A DNA stretch of 64,000 bases from Harmothoe impar (lineage: Eukaryota; Annelida; Polychaeta; Phyllodocida; Polynoidae), in contig OX381721.1 of NCBI GenBank assembly GCA_947462335.1, forward strand, positions 434,001 to 498,000. Reading direction: 5' to 3'. Shown one piece after another: positions 24,501 through 36,621 of this stretch; position 1 is the stretch's first letter; every line of letters starts with the position of its first letter. The notes beneath the pieces are model-generated. The model was not told where the DNA came from. It worked only from the letters and a program-made list of their open reading frames with translations, and did no database searches. The position numbers and the translations under genes are program-made.

Positions 24501-26989
24501 GTTCTCTCAAATGTCCCATCCATTACATAGACACTTGCTCCTTCACATTGTATTTGCTTTTGACATTTATTGTCACCAAAAGCTGTTACAATGAGGCCCC
24601 TGGGAAATCAAACAGCTGTAGACCATCACATTTTCTAAACACCTCAAATTCTGTCATTCTTTGTACTTCCCCTCTCATTTTTCTTTTTTTCTACAACAGC
24701 AGTTTTCTGTTCTACAAGTTTGATAGTTTTCTCATTTTAGGGGTTTAAACATTTTCCAAGAGAGACCAAGAATTCATCAACGGCCTGAAAAAGTAAAGCA
24801 TTCCGAAGATCCAGATCCAATTTTTGGGATAACCCTGGTATACTCTGAATTCCATCTGATATTCATTCATTTGATATCTTCTTTCCAAGGTCACATCCAT
24901 AACATTGACTCTTTCTTCTTCACAATCCATCTTGCAACATCCTTCACTCTCACCTAAAGCTGTAAGAAAAAGACCCTAGAAAATGAAGCAGAATTACATT
25001 GTATGATATTGGAAATTCTTCAAAACTGAATTTTTTCTCTCAATTCCCTCTTTTATTTCTGCTCTGATATCATGTTTCAAAGCTCACATCCATCACAGTC
25101 ACAGTTGTCTCTTCAAAAATTATGTTTTCCCACCAATATTTCTATCCAAACTGTGTTCTAGAGAGAGAGACCTCTGAAAAAATTAAAGGTTTACATCAAA
25201 TATATCCCCAAATTCTAGAAAATACTCTCTTTTTAAAACTCTAAATTGGTCCCTCATTTAATGCTTTGACGAGTTCTCTCAAATGTCCCATCCATTACAT
25301 AGACACTTGCTCCTTCACATTGTATTTGCTTTTGATATTTATTGTCCCCAAAACCTGTTACAATGAGGCCCCTGGGAAATCAAACAGCTGTAGACCATCA
25401 TATTTTCTAAACACCTCAAATTCTGTCATTCTTTGTATTTCCCCTCCAATTTTTCTTTCTTTCTACAACAGCAGTTTTCTGTTATACAAGTTTGATAGTT
25501 TTCTCATTTTAGGGGTTTGAACATTTTCCAAGAGAGACCAAGAATTCATCAACGGCCTGAAGAAGTAAAGCATTCCGAACATCCAGCTCCAATATTTGGG
25601 ATAACCCTGATATACTCTGAATTCCATCTGATATTCATCCATTTGATATCTTCTTTCCAAGGTCACATCCATAACATTGACTCTTTCTTCTTCACAATCC
25701 ATCTTGCAACATCCTTCGCTCTCACCTAAAGCTGTAAGAAAAAGACCCTAGAAAATGAAGCAGAATTACATTGTATGATATCGGAAATTCTTCAAAACTG
25801 AATTTTTTCTCTCAATTCCCTCTTTTATTCTGCTCTGATATCATGTTTTAAAGCTCACATCCATCACAGTCACACTTGTCTCTTCAAAAATTATGTTTTA
25901 CCACCAATATTGCTATCCAAACTGTGTTCTAGAGAGAGAGACCTCTGAAAAAATTAAAGGTTAACATCAAATATATCCGCAAATTCTAGAAAATACTCCC
26001 TTTTTTAAACTCTTAATTGGTCCCTCATTTAATGCTTTGACGAGTTCTCTCAAATGTCCCATCCATTACAAAGACACTTGCTCCTTCACATTGTATTTGC
26101 TTTTGACATTTATTGTCACCAAAACCTGTTACAATGAGGTACCTGGGAAATCAAACAGCTGTAGACCATCACATTTTCTAAACACCTCAAATTCTGTCAA
26201 TCTTTGTATTTCCCCACCCATTTTTCTTTCTTTCTACAACAGAAGTTTTCTGTTCTACAAGTTTGATAGTTTTCTCATTTTAGGGGTTTAAACATTTTCC
26301 AAGAGAGACCAAGAATTCATCAACAGCCTGAAAAAGTAAAGCATTCCGAAGATCCAGATCCAATTTTTGGGATAACCCTGGTATACTCTGAATTCCATCT
26401 GATATTCAACCATTTGATATCTTCTTTCCAAGGTCACATCCATAACATTGACTCTTTCTTCTTCACAATCCATCTTGCAACATCCTTCACTCTCACCTAA
26501 AGCTGTAAGAAAAAGACCCTAGAAAATTAAGCAGAATTACATTGTATGATATTGGAAATTCTTCAAAACTGAATTTTTTCTCACGATTCCCTCTTTTATT
26601 TCTGCTCTGATATCATGTTTCAAAGCTCACATCCATCACAGTCACACTTGTCTCTTCAAAAATTATGTTTTCCCACCAATATTTCTATCCAAACTGTGTT
26701 CTAGAGGGAGAGACCTTTGAAAAAATGACAGGTTAACATCAAATATATCCCCAAATTCTAGAAAATACTCTCTTTTTTAAACTCTAAATTGGTCCCTCAT
26801 TTAATGCTTTGACGAGTTCTCTCAAATGTCCCATCCATTACATAGACACTTGCTCCTTCACATTGTATTTGCTTTTGATATTTATTGTCCCCAAAACCTG
26901 TTACAATGAGGCCCCTGGGAAATCAAACAGCTGTAGACCATCACATTTTCTAAACACCTCAAATTCTGTCATTCTTTATATTTACCCTC
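15540..26989. repeat. satellite array, block 1 (~773 bp monomers)
   Basis: These are head-to-tail monomers of about 771-777 bp. A conserved TTTAAACATTTT site marks phase at about 16393, 17168, 17943, 18554, 19329, 20103, 20878, 21649, 22421, 23196, 23968, 24745, 25517 and 26288. The first part (15540-16390) is a strongly diverged edge unit. The unit starting 17943 is only 611 bp. Each monomer contains three related sub-blocks with CACATCCATYACA or CCCATCCATTACA, roughly 200, 200 and 375 bp apart. Short frames recur in each monomer on both strands but carry stops and indels in others, so they are not genes. Confidence 0.95.
16025..16100. mobile_element. short foldback insertion in the edge satellite unit
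   Basis: About 76 bp of GC-rich DNA not found in other monomers. Its ends are imperfect inverted repeats (ATTGATCGACAGCGG and CCGCTCGGTCAAT), with an inner hairpin around TGACGTCACTGCGGG. It resembles a tiny MITE. The surrounding monomer is already diverged, so the precise edges are unclear. Confidence 0.45.
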
Positions 26990-26994
26990 CAATT

Positions 26995-27131
26995 TGTTAT
27001 GTCTGTGCCTATCCTGGTATTTCCTATTTGGCTCAATTAATGGGAATCTACTCAGAGAACAACAAACACGTGCGTTACGGTAGTTCCCGCCGGAAGTCAT
27101 CTATTCAGAACGTTGCAACGGGTATACAACA
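26995..27131 (-). repeat. 3' LTR (137 bp)
   Basis: It starts TGTTATGT and ends ATACAACA on the plus strand, so the TG...CA termini are kept. It is identical to the copy at 31847. As the element runs on the minus strand, this is its 3' LTR. It contains CACGTG and a GC-rich GTTCCCGCCGGAAG segment. Confidence 0.95.
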
Positions 27132-27141
27132 TCTCCTTTCG
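27132..27141 (-). other. polypurine tract
   Basis: On the element strand CGAAAGGAGA lies directly before the 3' LTR, as expected for the plus-strand primer of reverse transcription. It is short and imperfect. Confidence 0.6.
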
Positions 27142-27312
27142 TTGGGAAAGACAAGATATGATTATACAGTCAAGTGTCATAAACATGAACAATCAAAATG
27201 TCAAATATACTACCTTTGCTTTGAGAATAGATATATGTCAGTTAGAACACCTTACAATAATACTAGATATATCATCAACTGTTCATGTCCGATATCACCA
27301 TATGTCCCAACC

Positions 27313-30300
27313 TTAGCCCATGTCATAGCCTCCAAATTTCTTGGGCAGGGCTGTCGCTCGACCAGCACGTGTGACATATGGTCCACCCGAGCTCTGACTA
27401 GCAGGTGGGGTGAAGCTAGGCCTGACGGGACTTGGTGGGAGTATGAGACGGGGTGGACTGGGTGCATTACGCGCAATGGGAGATACAGGTGGGTCAGGAC
27501 GAGGTGGACTGGGTTGGTTTGGACGATGAGGACTGGGGTTTCCGACAGCTTGTACTGGTGGCACATTCACTACTTCAGGTGCCCGCTGGAGTGGTCTTGG
27601 CCAGTCGACCTGTTGTGGCTCTGGGTTGAATATATCTCTCTCCCTTGTCTTCAATATATCATGTCGGTTTCGTCTCCAGATGTTCCCCGTCTCCGCCTCC
27701 AAGTTATATGACCTTGGCTGGGGCGGCTGCCGCGCATCTGGGAGAAGTCTAGCTGGTCTCCACTGATCCCCTACTCTCACCCTGATGGTGTCTCCAGATC
27801 TGAGATCTTCAAGAGCCCTCGTGCCCGGGTTGTACTGTAACCTTGCCCTTTCTCTGTTGTCTCTCAGTGTCTGACCGACCTTACCTGGGTCCACAACTTT
27901 TGGCTCCAAAAGCTTGTTGCTCACCGGCAGCTTGGTTGCAGTTCTCCTGCCGAACAGTCTCTGTGCAGGCGAGCCGGACTCCGAGGTCTTTGGTGCATTC
28001 CGAAAGTTCAATAGTGCCAGATGTATCTTAATGCGGTCGCCTCCCACTTTCTCCATCATGTGACGAACTGTCTGGTTCGCACGTTCAACCATCCCATTGG
28101 CTTGGTGATGGTAAGGACTGGTAGTGACATGCGTGAACTGCCATGTTGCAGCAAATTCACGGAAGCCACGGCAGGCAAACTGCGGTCCATTGTCTGTCAG
28201 TAGTTTGTCTGGCTTCCCGTGCACCGCAAGGATTCTAGCCAGTTTCTCCTGGACTGTCGAACTGTGCGTATTTTCTCTCAGCTCCTCTATCTCGATGAAT
28301 CCAGAATAATAATCAATCACTACAAGGAACATCGAACTTACACAATTGAGTAAATCAGCTGCTATCACCTTCCATGGTCCAGTGGGTACCTCGCTCGGAT
28401 TCAGTGGCTCCTTCTGTTGCTGGTTGCGGTTTTCCTGGCAACTTGCACACTTGCTCACAGTATCTTCAATCTGAGCGTTCATACCCGGCCAATACAGAAC
28501 ATCACGGGCCAGTTGCTTGGAACGCACTATGCCCAAATGACCTTCATGGATAACTTTCAGCATGTCACTTCTCATGGCTATCGGTATTATCACTCTATCT
28601 CCTTTGAATACAATACCATCCAGCACTGCAATTTCATCTTTCGAGTCAAAATACTTTCTTATCTCTGGATCCAGCGCATTTCGATGCTGAGGCCACCCAA
28701 CTCGCCAAATCTGTCTCACTTTCTCTAGTTCTGGATCCATCCGCGAGGCCTCCTCTAGTTCCTTTTGCTTGCTCTCACTGAATACCGCTGCACCTCTGAC
28801 CTCTGAAGCGTAGACATTGAAATAGTTTACCTCTTTCATCATACCGTCACATGTCTCTGGTAAATACGCTCGACTTAGAGCATCCGCTACCGGGATGTCC
28901 TTCCCTGCTTTTCCAATCAACTGGAAGGACTGATGCTGCAATGTCATCCTCATCTTTTGCAGGCGCAGTGGGACAAGATGGAGGGGTTTCTCTATGATCC
29001 TTACAAGAGGCAGATGGTCTGTCTCCACCGTGACGTCTGTCCTCCCATATACATACGAGTGAAATTTCTTGAAAGAAAACACAATCGCTAACAGTTCCTT
29101 TTCTATCTGAGCATACGCATATTCTGCATTTGTCAGTGCCTTTGAGGCATATGCTACTGGCCTGTCACCCTGCATTAGCACGGCCCCCAGTCCTGACTGC
29201 GATGCATCACATGAGATTGTTATGGGCTCTTCTAAGCTATAATATCTCAGGACTGGAGCACTTGTCATCATCCTTTTCAGTTCCTCAAACGCCTGCCGGT
29301 GTACCTCTTCCCAATGGAATACAAAGTCTCTGGCATTGCTCTCCTTGATCAGTTGTCGAAGCGGCTCTGTCACCGATGACAGGTTTGGGAGGAACTTACA
29401 GGTATATGTGACCATCCCAAGAAGACTCTGTACATTGGCAATGGACTTTGGCTCTGGCATTTCTACAACCGCTCTCACCTTCTCCTCACTAATCTTCACC
29501 CCCTCTGCAGTCAGCTTGTGACCAATGTATTCCACTTCATCTGTACATAGCTTCGTCTTCCTTGGGTTTAGCTTCAGGTTGCGGTCACGACACCGCTGTA
29601 ACACCAGAGCCAGTCTCTCGTTATGTTTATCTAGAGTTGGAGCATGAATCAAAATGTCGTCCATTATGATCTCAACACCCTCAATATCGCAGAACATCTC
29701 ACTCATCGCTCGCTGGTATATCTCTGGTGCTGAACAAATGCCCATCGGCAGACGCAGATACCTGTACCGGCCAAACGGTGTGTTGAAAGCCGTTAGGTGC
29801 TGTGATTCCTTCGTCAGTTCTATCTGGAAGTAGCCCATATTCGCATCCAGAACCGTGAAAAACTTTGACTTATCCGTTCTTGTCGTCACCTCGTCAATGG
29901 TACACATTGGATGATATTCACGAAGCAGTGCCTTGTTCAAGTCTTTCGGGTCAATTGTTATTCGTATATCCTTACTTGGACCAGATGACTTCTTGTCTAC
30001 CACATGTAGTGCACTGCACCACGCTGTCGGCTCACCCACAGGCACTTTCTCGATGATACCCAAACACTCGAGTTCTTTGAGTTTAGCACGTGTAGGCATG
30101 CGCAAAGCTGCCGGAATGGGACGGGGAGGGTGGGCAACAGGCTTTGCTTCTGGGTCACATATCAAATCATATTTACCTGGAATCTTACCAACACCCTGAA
30201 ACACATCTTTAAACTGACCATACACATCACTTGCAGATTTTGGGACAGAATCAACCACATCAACCCTTTTTACCAAGTTCATCCGCACACTGTCCTTCTC

Positions 30301-31644
30301 CGAGAGAATGTTCGGCACATTTGGGCCATCAAGAACCTCACACTTTATGTCATATTGTACACCCCTATACTCTACTGGTAATTGAACTGTCCCAAGTGAC
30401 ATCGCTGGTTGCCCCAACAGTCCACGTACTGCAATATTTGACTGAAACAGAATTGGTTTGTCAAACATAGATTCATAAGTCACCTTTGATATCAAGGAAC
30501 ATTCTGCACCTGTGTCAATTTTAAAGGAAATGTAACCATCACATTTTGTGCTAAGGTCCACCGACCACATACTTTTTTGTCTGTTGGCAACATGTACATC
30601 CTGTGTCACCATGTGGATATTGAGTGTCTCCATAGCAATATTTTCTGCCTCAAATTCATACTCTCCACCACCCACTGCACCATACTCCTCATATTCATAA
30701 CCTTGACCGCCATACTCATTTGCCGCATAATGCACAGATTTCTGAGAATAGCAACGCCGGGCAAAATGACCAACTCTGTGGCAGATATGGCAAGACTGGT
30801 TGTACGCTGGGCACTGTCTCGGTCTATGCACATAACCACAGTTACCACATGATTGTCCACTCTCCGCATAACCTTGACCTCCACGACCTCTGTAACCGCC
30901 ACGTCCACCGCGACCTCCACGACCACGGAAGCTATCCTGATGATCCTGAACTTGTTCCTGACCATAACCCTGGTGACGATCTTGATCTGGATACTGACCT
31001 TGACCCCGACCACGTGCGCTGAAACCCCCTCGCCCCCGACCATAGCCTCGGCCTCGGGGGGGATACCTGTCGACCACATCCACCCGGGACTCCTGACTGT
31101 CCTGAGCACCTCCAGTGATCTTTCTGGCCATCAACTTCTGCTCGTGGAAGTTACATGCTTTAATCAGCTGATCAAGTGTCAAGTCATCTTCCCATAATTT
31201 GTCCTTTAACTTCTTATCACTGACACCATTCGAGATCTGGACACAGACTTGCTGCTCCTCGGATGCCCCAAACTCACACTGTGACGCTAACTCCCTCACA
31301 GCTGCGATATACTCCGCGACCGTCTCATTTTTCTGCACCCGCTGCTGGAATCGTGTGATGTAGCCTTTCAACAACTTCTTTGGCTCAAAATGAGCATCAA
31401 ATTTGAGCAGCACAGGGTCTAATTTCTTCTCGTCCCCAGCCGGAAAGGTGAACTTGTCAAACACCTTGATCCACTGGGACCCCATACTACACAACAACAT
31501 GGCCACTTTTGTCTCCCCAGATACCTCTGTCTTCTCTGCTGCCACTAAATACAACCTGAACTCCATTTGCCAGTCCTTCCATGCCTGGGCAATATTCTCC
31601 TCAGCCTGAGGGCTGAACTTGGCAGGGGGCTTGAAGGTAGCCAT
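27313..31644 (-). CDS. gag-pol: Gag-Pol polyprotein of Ty3/gypsy element
   Basis: A single 1443-residue frame from ATG 31644, preferred over the upstream GTG at 31653. The gag part (1-~190) is followed by an RGG-rich stretch (~196-259) and zinc knuckles at ~266-298, the second of form C-x2-C-x4-H-x4-C. The protease has D-T-G-A (D377). The reverse transcriptase has L-D-A (D600), L-P-M-G and M-D-D (D662, D663). RNase H shows C-D-A-S-Q-S-G-L-G. The integrase has an H/C zinc region followed by D-Y-Y-S, T-D-N-G-P-Q-F and a P-Y-H-H-Q-A-N-G-M-V-E-R motif. The tail includes a GPY/F-like R-S-Y-x-L...R-R-N-R segment. All catalytic residues seen are present and there is no env frame. The gag and pol lie in one frame, so no frameshift is needed. 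Confidence 0.95.
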   Translation of the reverse strand: MATFKPPAKFSPQAEENIAQAWKDWQMEFRLYLVAAEKTEVSGETKVAMLLCSMGSQWIKVFDKFTFPAGDEKKLDPVLLKFDAHFEPKKLLKGYITRFQQRVQKNETVAEYIAAVRELASQCEFGASEEQQVCVQISNGVSDKKLKDKLWEDDLTLDQLIKACNFHEQKLMARKITGGAQDSQESRVDVVDRYPPRGRGYGRGRGGFSARGRGQGQYPDQDRHQGYGQEQVQDHQDSFRGRGGRGGRGGYRGRGGQGYAESGQSCGNCGYVHRPRQCPAYNQSCHICHRVGHFARRCYSQKSVHYAANEYGGQGYEYEEYGAVGGGEYEFEAENIAMETLNIHMVTQDVHVANRQKSMWSVDLSTKCDGYISFKIDTGAECSLISKVTYESMFDKPILFQSNIAVRGLLGQPAMSLGTVQLPVEYRGVQYDIKCEVLDGPNVPNILSEKDSVRMNLVKRVDVVDSVPKSASDVYGQFKDVFQGVGKIPGKYDLICDPEAKPVAHPPRPIPAALRMPTRAKLKELECLGIIEKVPVGEPTAWCSALHVVDKKSSGPSKDIRITIDPKDLNKALLREYHPMCTIDEVTTRTDKSKFFTVLDANMGYFQIELTKESQHLTAFNTPFGRYRYLRLPMGICSAPEIYQRAMSEMFCDIEGVEIIMDDILIHAPTLDKHNERLALVLQRCRDRNLKLNPRKTKLCTDEVEYIGHKLTAEGVKISEEKVRAVVEMPEPKSIANVQSLLGMVTYTCKFLPNLSSVTEPLRQLIKESNARDFVFHWEEVHRQAFEELKRMMTSAPVLRYYSLEEPITISCDASQSGLGAVLMQGDRPVAYASKALTNAEYAYAQIEKELLAIVFSFKKFHSYVYGRTDVTVETDHLPLVRIIEKPLHLVPLRLQKMRMTLQHQSFQLIGKAGKDIPVADALSRAYLPETCDGMMKEVNYFNVYASEVRGAAVFSESKQKELEEASRMDPELEKVRQIWRVGWPQHRNALDPEIRKYFDSKDEIAVLDGIVFKGDRVIIPIAMRSDMLKVIHEGHLGIVRSKQLARDVLYWPGMNAQIEDTVSKCASCQENRNQQQKEPLNPSEVPTGPWKVIAADLLNCVSSMFLVVIDYYSGFIEIEELRENTHSSTVQEKLARILAVHGKPDKLLTDNGPQFACRGFREFAATWQFTHVTTSPYHHQANGMVERANQTVRHMMEKVGGDRIKIHLALLNFRNAPKTSESGSPAQRLFGRRTATKLPVSNKLLEPKVVDPGKVGQTLRDNRERARLQYNPGTRALEDLRSGDTIRVRVGDQWRPARLLPDARQPPQPRSYNLEAETGNIWRRNRHDILKTRERDIFNPEPQQVDWPRPLQRAPEVVNVPPVQAVGNPSPHRPNQPSPPRPDPPVSPIARNAPSPPRLILPPSPVRPSFTPPASQSSGGPYVTRAGRATALPKKFGGYDMG

Positions 31645-31828
31645 GCTCTTCACTATAGGCCTATCACACCTAGATACAGTACAGTCAGTAATACTTCCAC
31701 AGACTCAGCTAGTGAGTCCCACAACTTGATATTCAGATGGCTGGCATCCACACAACAGTCAAGCTCTACTCACAGTTCAGGACTTCCACTCCTCTTATTT
31801 CACTGACACATCATCAAGTTCATTTCAC

Positions 31829-31846
31829 CACACACTTCTGACGCCA
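31829..31846 (-). other. primer-binding site (tRNA-Leu-like, tentative)
   Basis: On the element strand TGGCGTCAGAAGTGTGTG follows the 5' LTR directly. TGG would pair with a tRNA CCA end, and the following bases resemble complements of tRNA-Leu 3' ends. The tRNA identity is from memory. Confidence 0.6.
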
Positions 31847-31983
31847 TGTTATGTCTGTGCCTATCCTGGTATTTCCTATTTGGCTCAATTAATGGGAATC
31901 TACTCAGAGAACAACAAACACGTGCGTTACGGTAGTTCCCGCCGGAAGTCATCTATTCAGAACGTTGCAACGGGTATACAACA
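31847..31983 (-). repeat. 5' LTR (137 bp)
   Basis: Identical to the 3' LTR at 26995-27131. It carries the element's promoter by analogy with the family. The 202 bp between it and the gag start (31645-31846) is the leader. Confidence 0.95.
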
Positions 31984-31988
31984 CAATT

Positions 31989-34900
31989 TTTCTTTCTTTC
32001 TACAACAGCAGTTTTCTGTTCTACAAGTTTGATAGTTTTCTCATTTTAGGGGTTTAAACATTTTCCGGGAGAGACCAAGAATTCATCAACGGCCTGAAGA
32101 AGTAAAGCATTCCGAACATCCACCTCCAATATTTGGGATAACCCTGATATACTCTGAATTCCATCTGATATTCAACCGTTTGATTTCTTCTTTCCAAGGT
32201 CACATCCATTACATTTACACTTTCTTTTTCTTCACAATCCACCTTGCAACATCCTTTCCTCTCACCTTAAGCTGTAAAAAAAAAGGCCTAGACAATGAAG
32301 CAGAATTGCATTGTATGATATCGGAAATTCTTCAAAACTGAATTTTTTCTCTCAATTCCCTCTTTTATTTCTGCTCTGATATCATGTTTTAAAGCTCACA
32401 TCCATCACAGTCACACTTGTCTCTTCAAAAATTATGTTTTCCCACCAATATTTCTATCCAAACTGTGTTCTAGAGAGAGAGACCTCTGAACAAATTAAAG
32501 GTTTACATCAAATATATCCCCAAATTCTAGAAAATACTCTCTTTTTAAAACTCTAAATTAGTCCCTCATTTAATGTTTTGACGAGTTCTCTCAAATGTCC
32601 CATCCATTACATAGACACTTGCTCCTTCACATTGTATTTGCTTTTGACATTTATTGTCACCAAAACCTGTTACAATGAGGCCCCTGGGAAATCAAACAGC
32701 TGTAGACCATCACATTTTCTAAACACCTCAAATTCTGTCATTCTTTGTATTTCCCCTCCAATTTTTCTTTCTTTCTACAACAGCAGTTTTCTGTTCTACA
32801 AGTTTGATAGTTTTCTCATTTTAGGGGTTTAAACATTTTCCAAGGGAGACCAAGAATTCATCAACGGCCTGAAGAAGTAAAGCATTCCGAACATCCAGCT
32901 CCAATATTTGGGATAACCCTGATATACTCTGAATTCCATCTGATATTCATCCATTTGATTTCTTCTTTCCAAGGTCACATCCATTACATTTACACTTTCT
33001 TTTTCTTCACAATCCACCTTGCAACATCCTTTCCTCTCACCTAAAGCTGTAAAAAAAAAGACCCTAGACAATGAAGCAGAATTGCATTGTATGATATCGG
33101 AAATTCTTCAAAACTGAATTTTTTCTCTCAATTCCCTCTTTTATTTCTGCTCTGATATCATGTTTTAAAGCTCACATCCATCACAGTCACACTTGTCTCT
33201 TCAAAAATTATGTTTTCCCACCAATATTTCTATCCAAACTGTGTTCTAGAGAGAGAGACCTCTGAACAAATTAAAGGTTTACATCAAATATATCCCCAAA
33301 TTCTAGAAAATACTCTCTTTTTAAAACTCTAAATTAGTCCCTCATTTAATGTTTTGACGAGTTCTCTCAAATGTCCCATCCATTACATAGACACTTGCTC
33401 CTTCACATTGTATTTGCTTTTGACATTTATTGTCACCAAAACCTGTTACAATGAGGCCCCTGGGAAATCAAACAGCTGTAGACCATCACATTTTCTAAAC
33501 ACCTCAAATTCTGTCAATCTTTGTATTTCCCCACCCATTTTTCTTTCTTTCTACAACAGAAGTTTTCTGTTCTACAAGTTTGATAGTTTTCTCATTTTAG
33601 GGGTTTAAACATTTTCAAAGAGAGACCAAGAATTCATCAACAGCCTGAAAAAGTAAAGCATTCCGAAGATCCAGATCCAATTTTTGGGATAACCCTGGTA
33701 TACTCTGAATTCCATCTGATATTCATTCATTTGATATCTTCTTTCCAAGGTCATATCCATAACATTGACTCTTTCTTCTTCACAATCCATCTTGCAACAT
33801 CCTTCACTCTCACCTAAAGCTGTAAGAAAAAGACCCTAGAAAATTAAGCAGAATCACATTGTATGATATTGGAAATTCTTCAAAACTGAATTTTTTCTCA
33901 CAATTCCCTCTTTTATTTCTGCTCTGATATCATGTTTCAAGGCTCACATCCATCACAGTCACACTTGTCTCTTCAAAAATTATGTTTTACCACCAATATT
34001 TCTATCCAAACTGTGTTCTAGAGGGAGAGACCTTTGAAAAAATGACAGGTTAACATCAAATATATCCCCAAATTCTAGAAAATACTCTCTTTTTTAAACT
34101 CTAAATTGGTCCCTCATTTAATGCTTTGACGAGTTCTCTCAAATGTCCCATCCATTACAAAGACACTTGCTCCTTCACATTGTATTTGCTTTTGATATTT
34201 ATTGTCCCCAAAACCTGTTACAATGAGGCCCCTGGGAAATCAAACAGCTGTAGACCATCACATTTTCTAAACACCTCAAATTCTGTCATTCTTTATATTT
34301 CCCCTCCAATTTTTCTTTCTTTCTACAACAGCAGTTTTCTGTTCTACAAGTTTGATAGTTTTCTCATTTTAGGGGTTTAAACATTTTCCGGGAGAGACCA
34401 AGAATTCATCAACGGCCTGAAGAAGTAAAGCATTCCGAACATCCAGCTCCAATATTTGGGATAACCCTGATATACTCTGAATTCCATCTGATATTCATCC
34501 ATTTGATTTCTTCTTTCCAAGGTCACATCCATTACATTGACACTTTCTTTTTCTTCACAATCCACCTTGCAACATCCTTTCCTCTCACCTAAAGCTGTAA
34601 AAAAAAAGACCCTAGACAATAAAGCAGAAATGCATTGTATGATATCGGAAATTCTTCAAAACTGAATTTTTTCTCTCAATTCGCTCTTTTATTTCTGCTC
34701 TGATATTTTGTTTTTTAGCTCACATCCATCACAGTCACACTTGTCTCTTCAAAAATTATGTTTTCCCACCAATATTTCTATCCAAACTGTGTTCTAGAGA
34801 GAGAGACCTCTGAAAAAATTAAAGGTTTACATCAAATATATCCCCAAATTCTAGAAAATACTCTCTTTTTAAAACTCTAAATTGGTCCCTCATTTAATGC

Positions 34901-36621
34901 TTTGACGAGTTCTCTCAAATGTCCCATCCATTACATAGACACTTGCTCCTTCACATTGTATTTGCTTTTGACATTTATTGTCACCAAAAGCTGTTACAAT
35001 GAGGCCCCTGGGAAATCAAACAGCTGTAGACCATCACATTTTCTAAACACCTCAAATTCTGTCATTCTTTGTACTTCCCCTCTCATTTTTCTTTCTTTCT
35101 ACAACAGCAGTTTTCTGTTCTACAAGTTTGATAGTTTTCTCATTTTAGGGGTTTAAACATTTTCCAAGAGAGACCAAGAATTCATCAACGGCCTGAAGAA
35201 GTAAAGCATTCCGAACATCCAGCTCCAATATTTGGGATAACCCTGATATACTCTGAATTCCATCTGATATTCATCCATTTGATATCTTCTTTCCAAGGTC
35301 ACATCCATAACATTGACTCTTTCTTCTTCACAATCCATCTTGCAACATCCTTCGCTCTCACCTAAAGCTGTAAGAAAAAGACCCTAGAAAATGAAGCAGA
35401 ATTACATTGTATGATATTGGAAATTCTTCAAAACTGAATTTTTTCTCTCAATTCCCTCTTTTATTCTGCTCTGATATCATGTTTTAAAGCTCACATCCAT
35501 CACAGTCACACTTGTCTCTTCAAAAATTATGTTTTACCACCAATATTTCTATCCAAACTGTGTTCTAGAGAGAGAGACCTCTGAAAAAATTAAAGGTTTA
35601 CATCAAATATATCCCCAAATTCTAGAAAATACTCCCTTTTTTAAACTCTTAATTGGTCCCTCATTTAATGCTTTGACGAGTTCTCTCAAATGTCCCATCC
35701 ATTACATAGACACTTGCTCCTTCACATTGTATTTGCTTTTGACATTTATTGTCACCAAAAGCTGTTACAATGAGGCCCCTGGGAAATCAAACAGCTGTAG
35801 ACCATCACATTTTCTAAACACCTCAAATTCTGTCATTCTTTGTACTTCCCCTCTCATTTTTCTTTCTTTCTACAACAGCAGTTTTCTGTTCTACAAGTTT
35901 GATAGTTTTCTCATTTTAGGGGTTTAAACATTTTCCAAGAGAGACCAAGAATTCATCAACGGCCTGAAGAAGTAAAGCATTCCGAACATCCAGCTCCAAT
36001 ATTTGGGATAACCCTGATATACTCTGAATTCCATCTGATATTCATCCATTTGATATCTTCTTTCCAAGGTCACATCCATAACATTGACTCTTTCTTCTTC
36101 ACAATCCATCTTGCAACATCCTTCGCTCTCACCTAAAGCTGTAAGAAAAAGACCCTAGAAAATGAAGCAGAATTACATTGTATGATATCGGAAATTCTTC
36201 AAAACTAAATTTTTTCTCTCAATTCCCTCTTTTATTCTGCTCTGATATCATGTTTTAAAGCTCACATCCATCACAGTCACACTTGTCTCTTCAAAAATTA
36301 TGTTTTACCACCAATATTTCTATCCAAACTGTGTTCTAGAGAGAGAGACCTCTGAAAAAATTAAAGGTTTACATCAAATATATCCCCAAATTCTAGAAAA
36401 TACTCCCTTTTTTAAACTCTTAATTGGTCCCTCATTTAATGCTTTGACGAGTTCTCTCAAATGTCCCATCCATTACAAAGACACTTGCTCCTTCACATTG
36501 TATTTGCTTTTGACATTTATTGTCACCAAAACCTGTTACAATGAGGTACCTGGGAAATCAAACAGCTGTAGACCATCACATTTTCTAAACACCTCAAATT
36601 CTGTCAATCTTTGTATTTCCC
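31989..36621. repeat. satellite array, block 2
   Basis: The same ~773 bp monomer resumes after the LTR element. Phase marks are at 32054, 32829, 33605, 34377, 35153 and 35924, and the block ends at the Polinton target duplication. The run 33605-36621 is nearly the same as 50084-53100, including rare variants such as TTTTCAAAGAGAG and AAAACTAAATTTT, so it is a higher-order copy. The frames in it are not genes. Confidence 0.95.

Larger units (their letters stand above)
26990..31988 (-). mobile_element. Ty3/gypsy LTR retrotransposon, Mag-like, complete
   Basis: The element spans 26995-31983 and is flanked by a 5 bp duplication CAATT (26990-26994 and 31984-31988). Removing it restores the satellite reading CCCTCCAATTTTTCTTTC. 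It has LTRs of 137 bp, a primer-binding site, a polypurine tract and one gag-pol frame. The two LTRs are identical over all 137 bases and the frame is open, so the insertion is recent and may be functional. Placement near Mag/SURL-like elements rests on the single gag-pol frame and motif style. Confidence 0.95.

Noticed and set aside
26809..27711. 300-codon plus-strand frame
   Set aside because: It runs from satellite through the 3' LTR into the antisense of gag-pol, so it is a chance chimera.
30606..31197. Frames overlapping the RGG-rich part of gag
   Set aside because: They lie in other frames over a low-complexity Arg/Gly stretch of the intact gag-pol gene.
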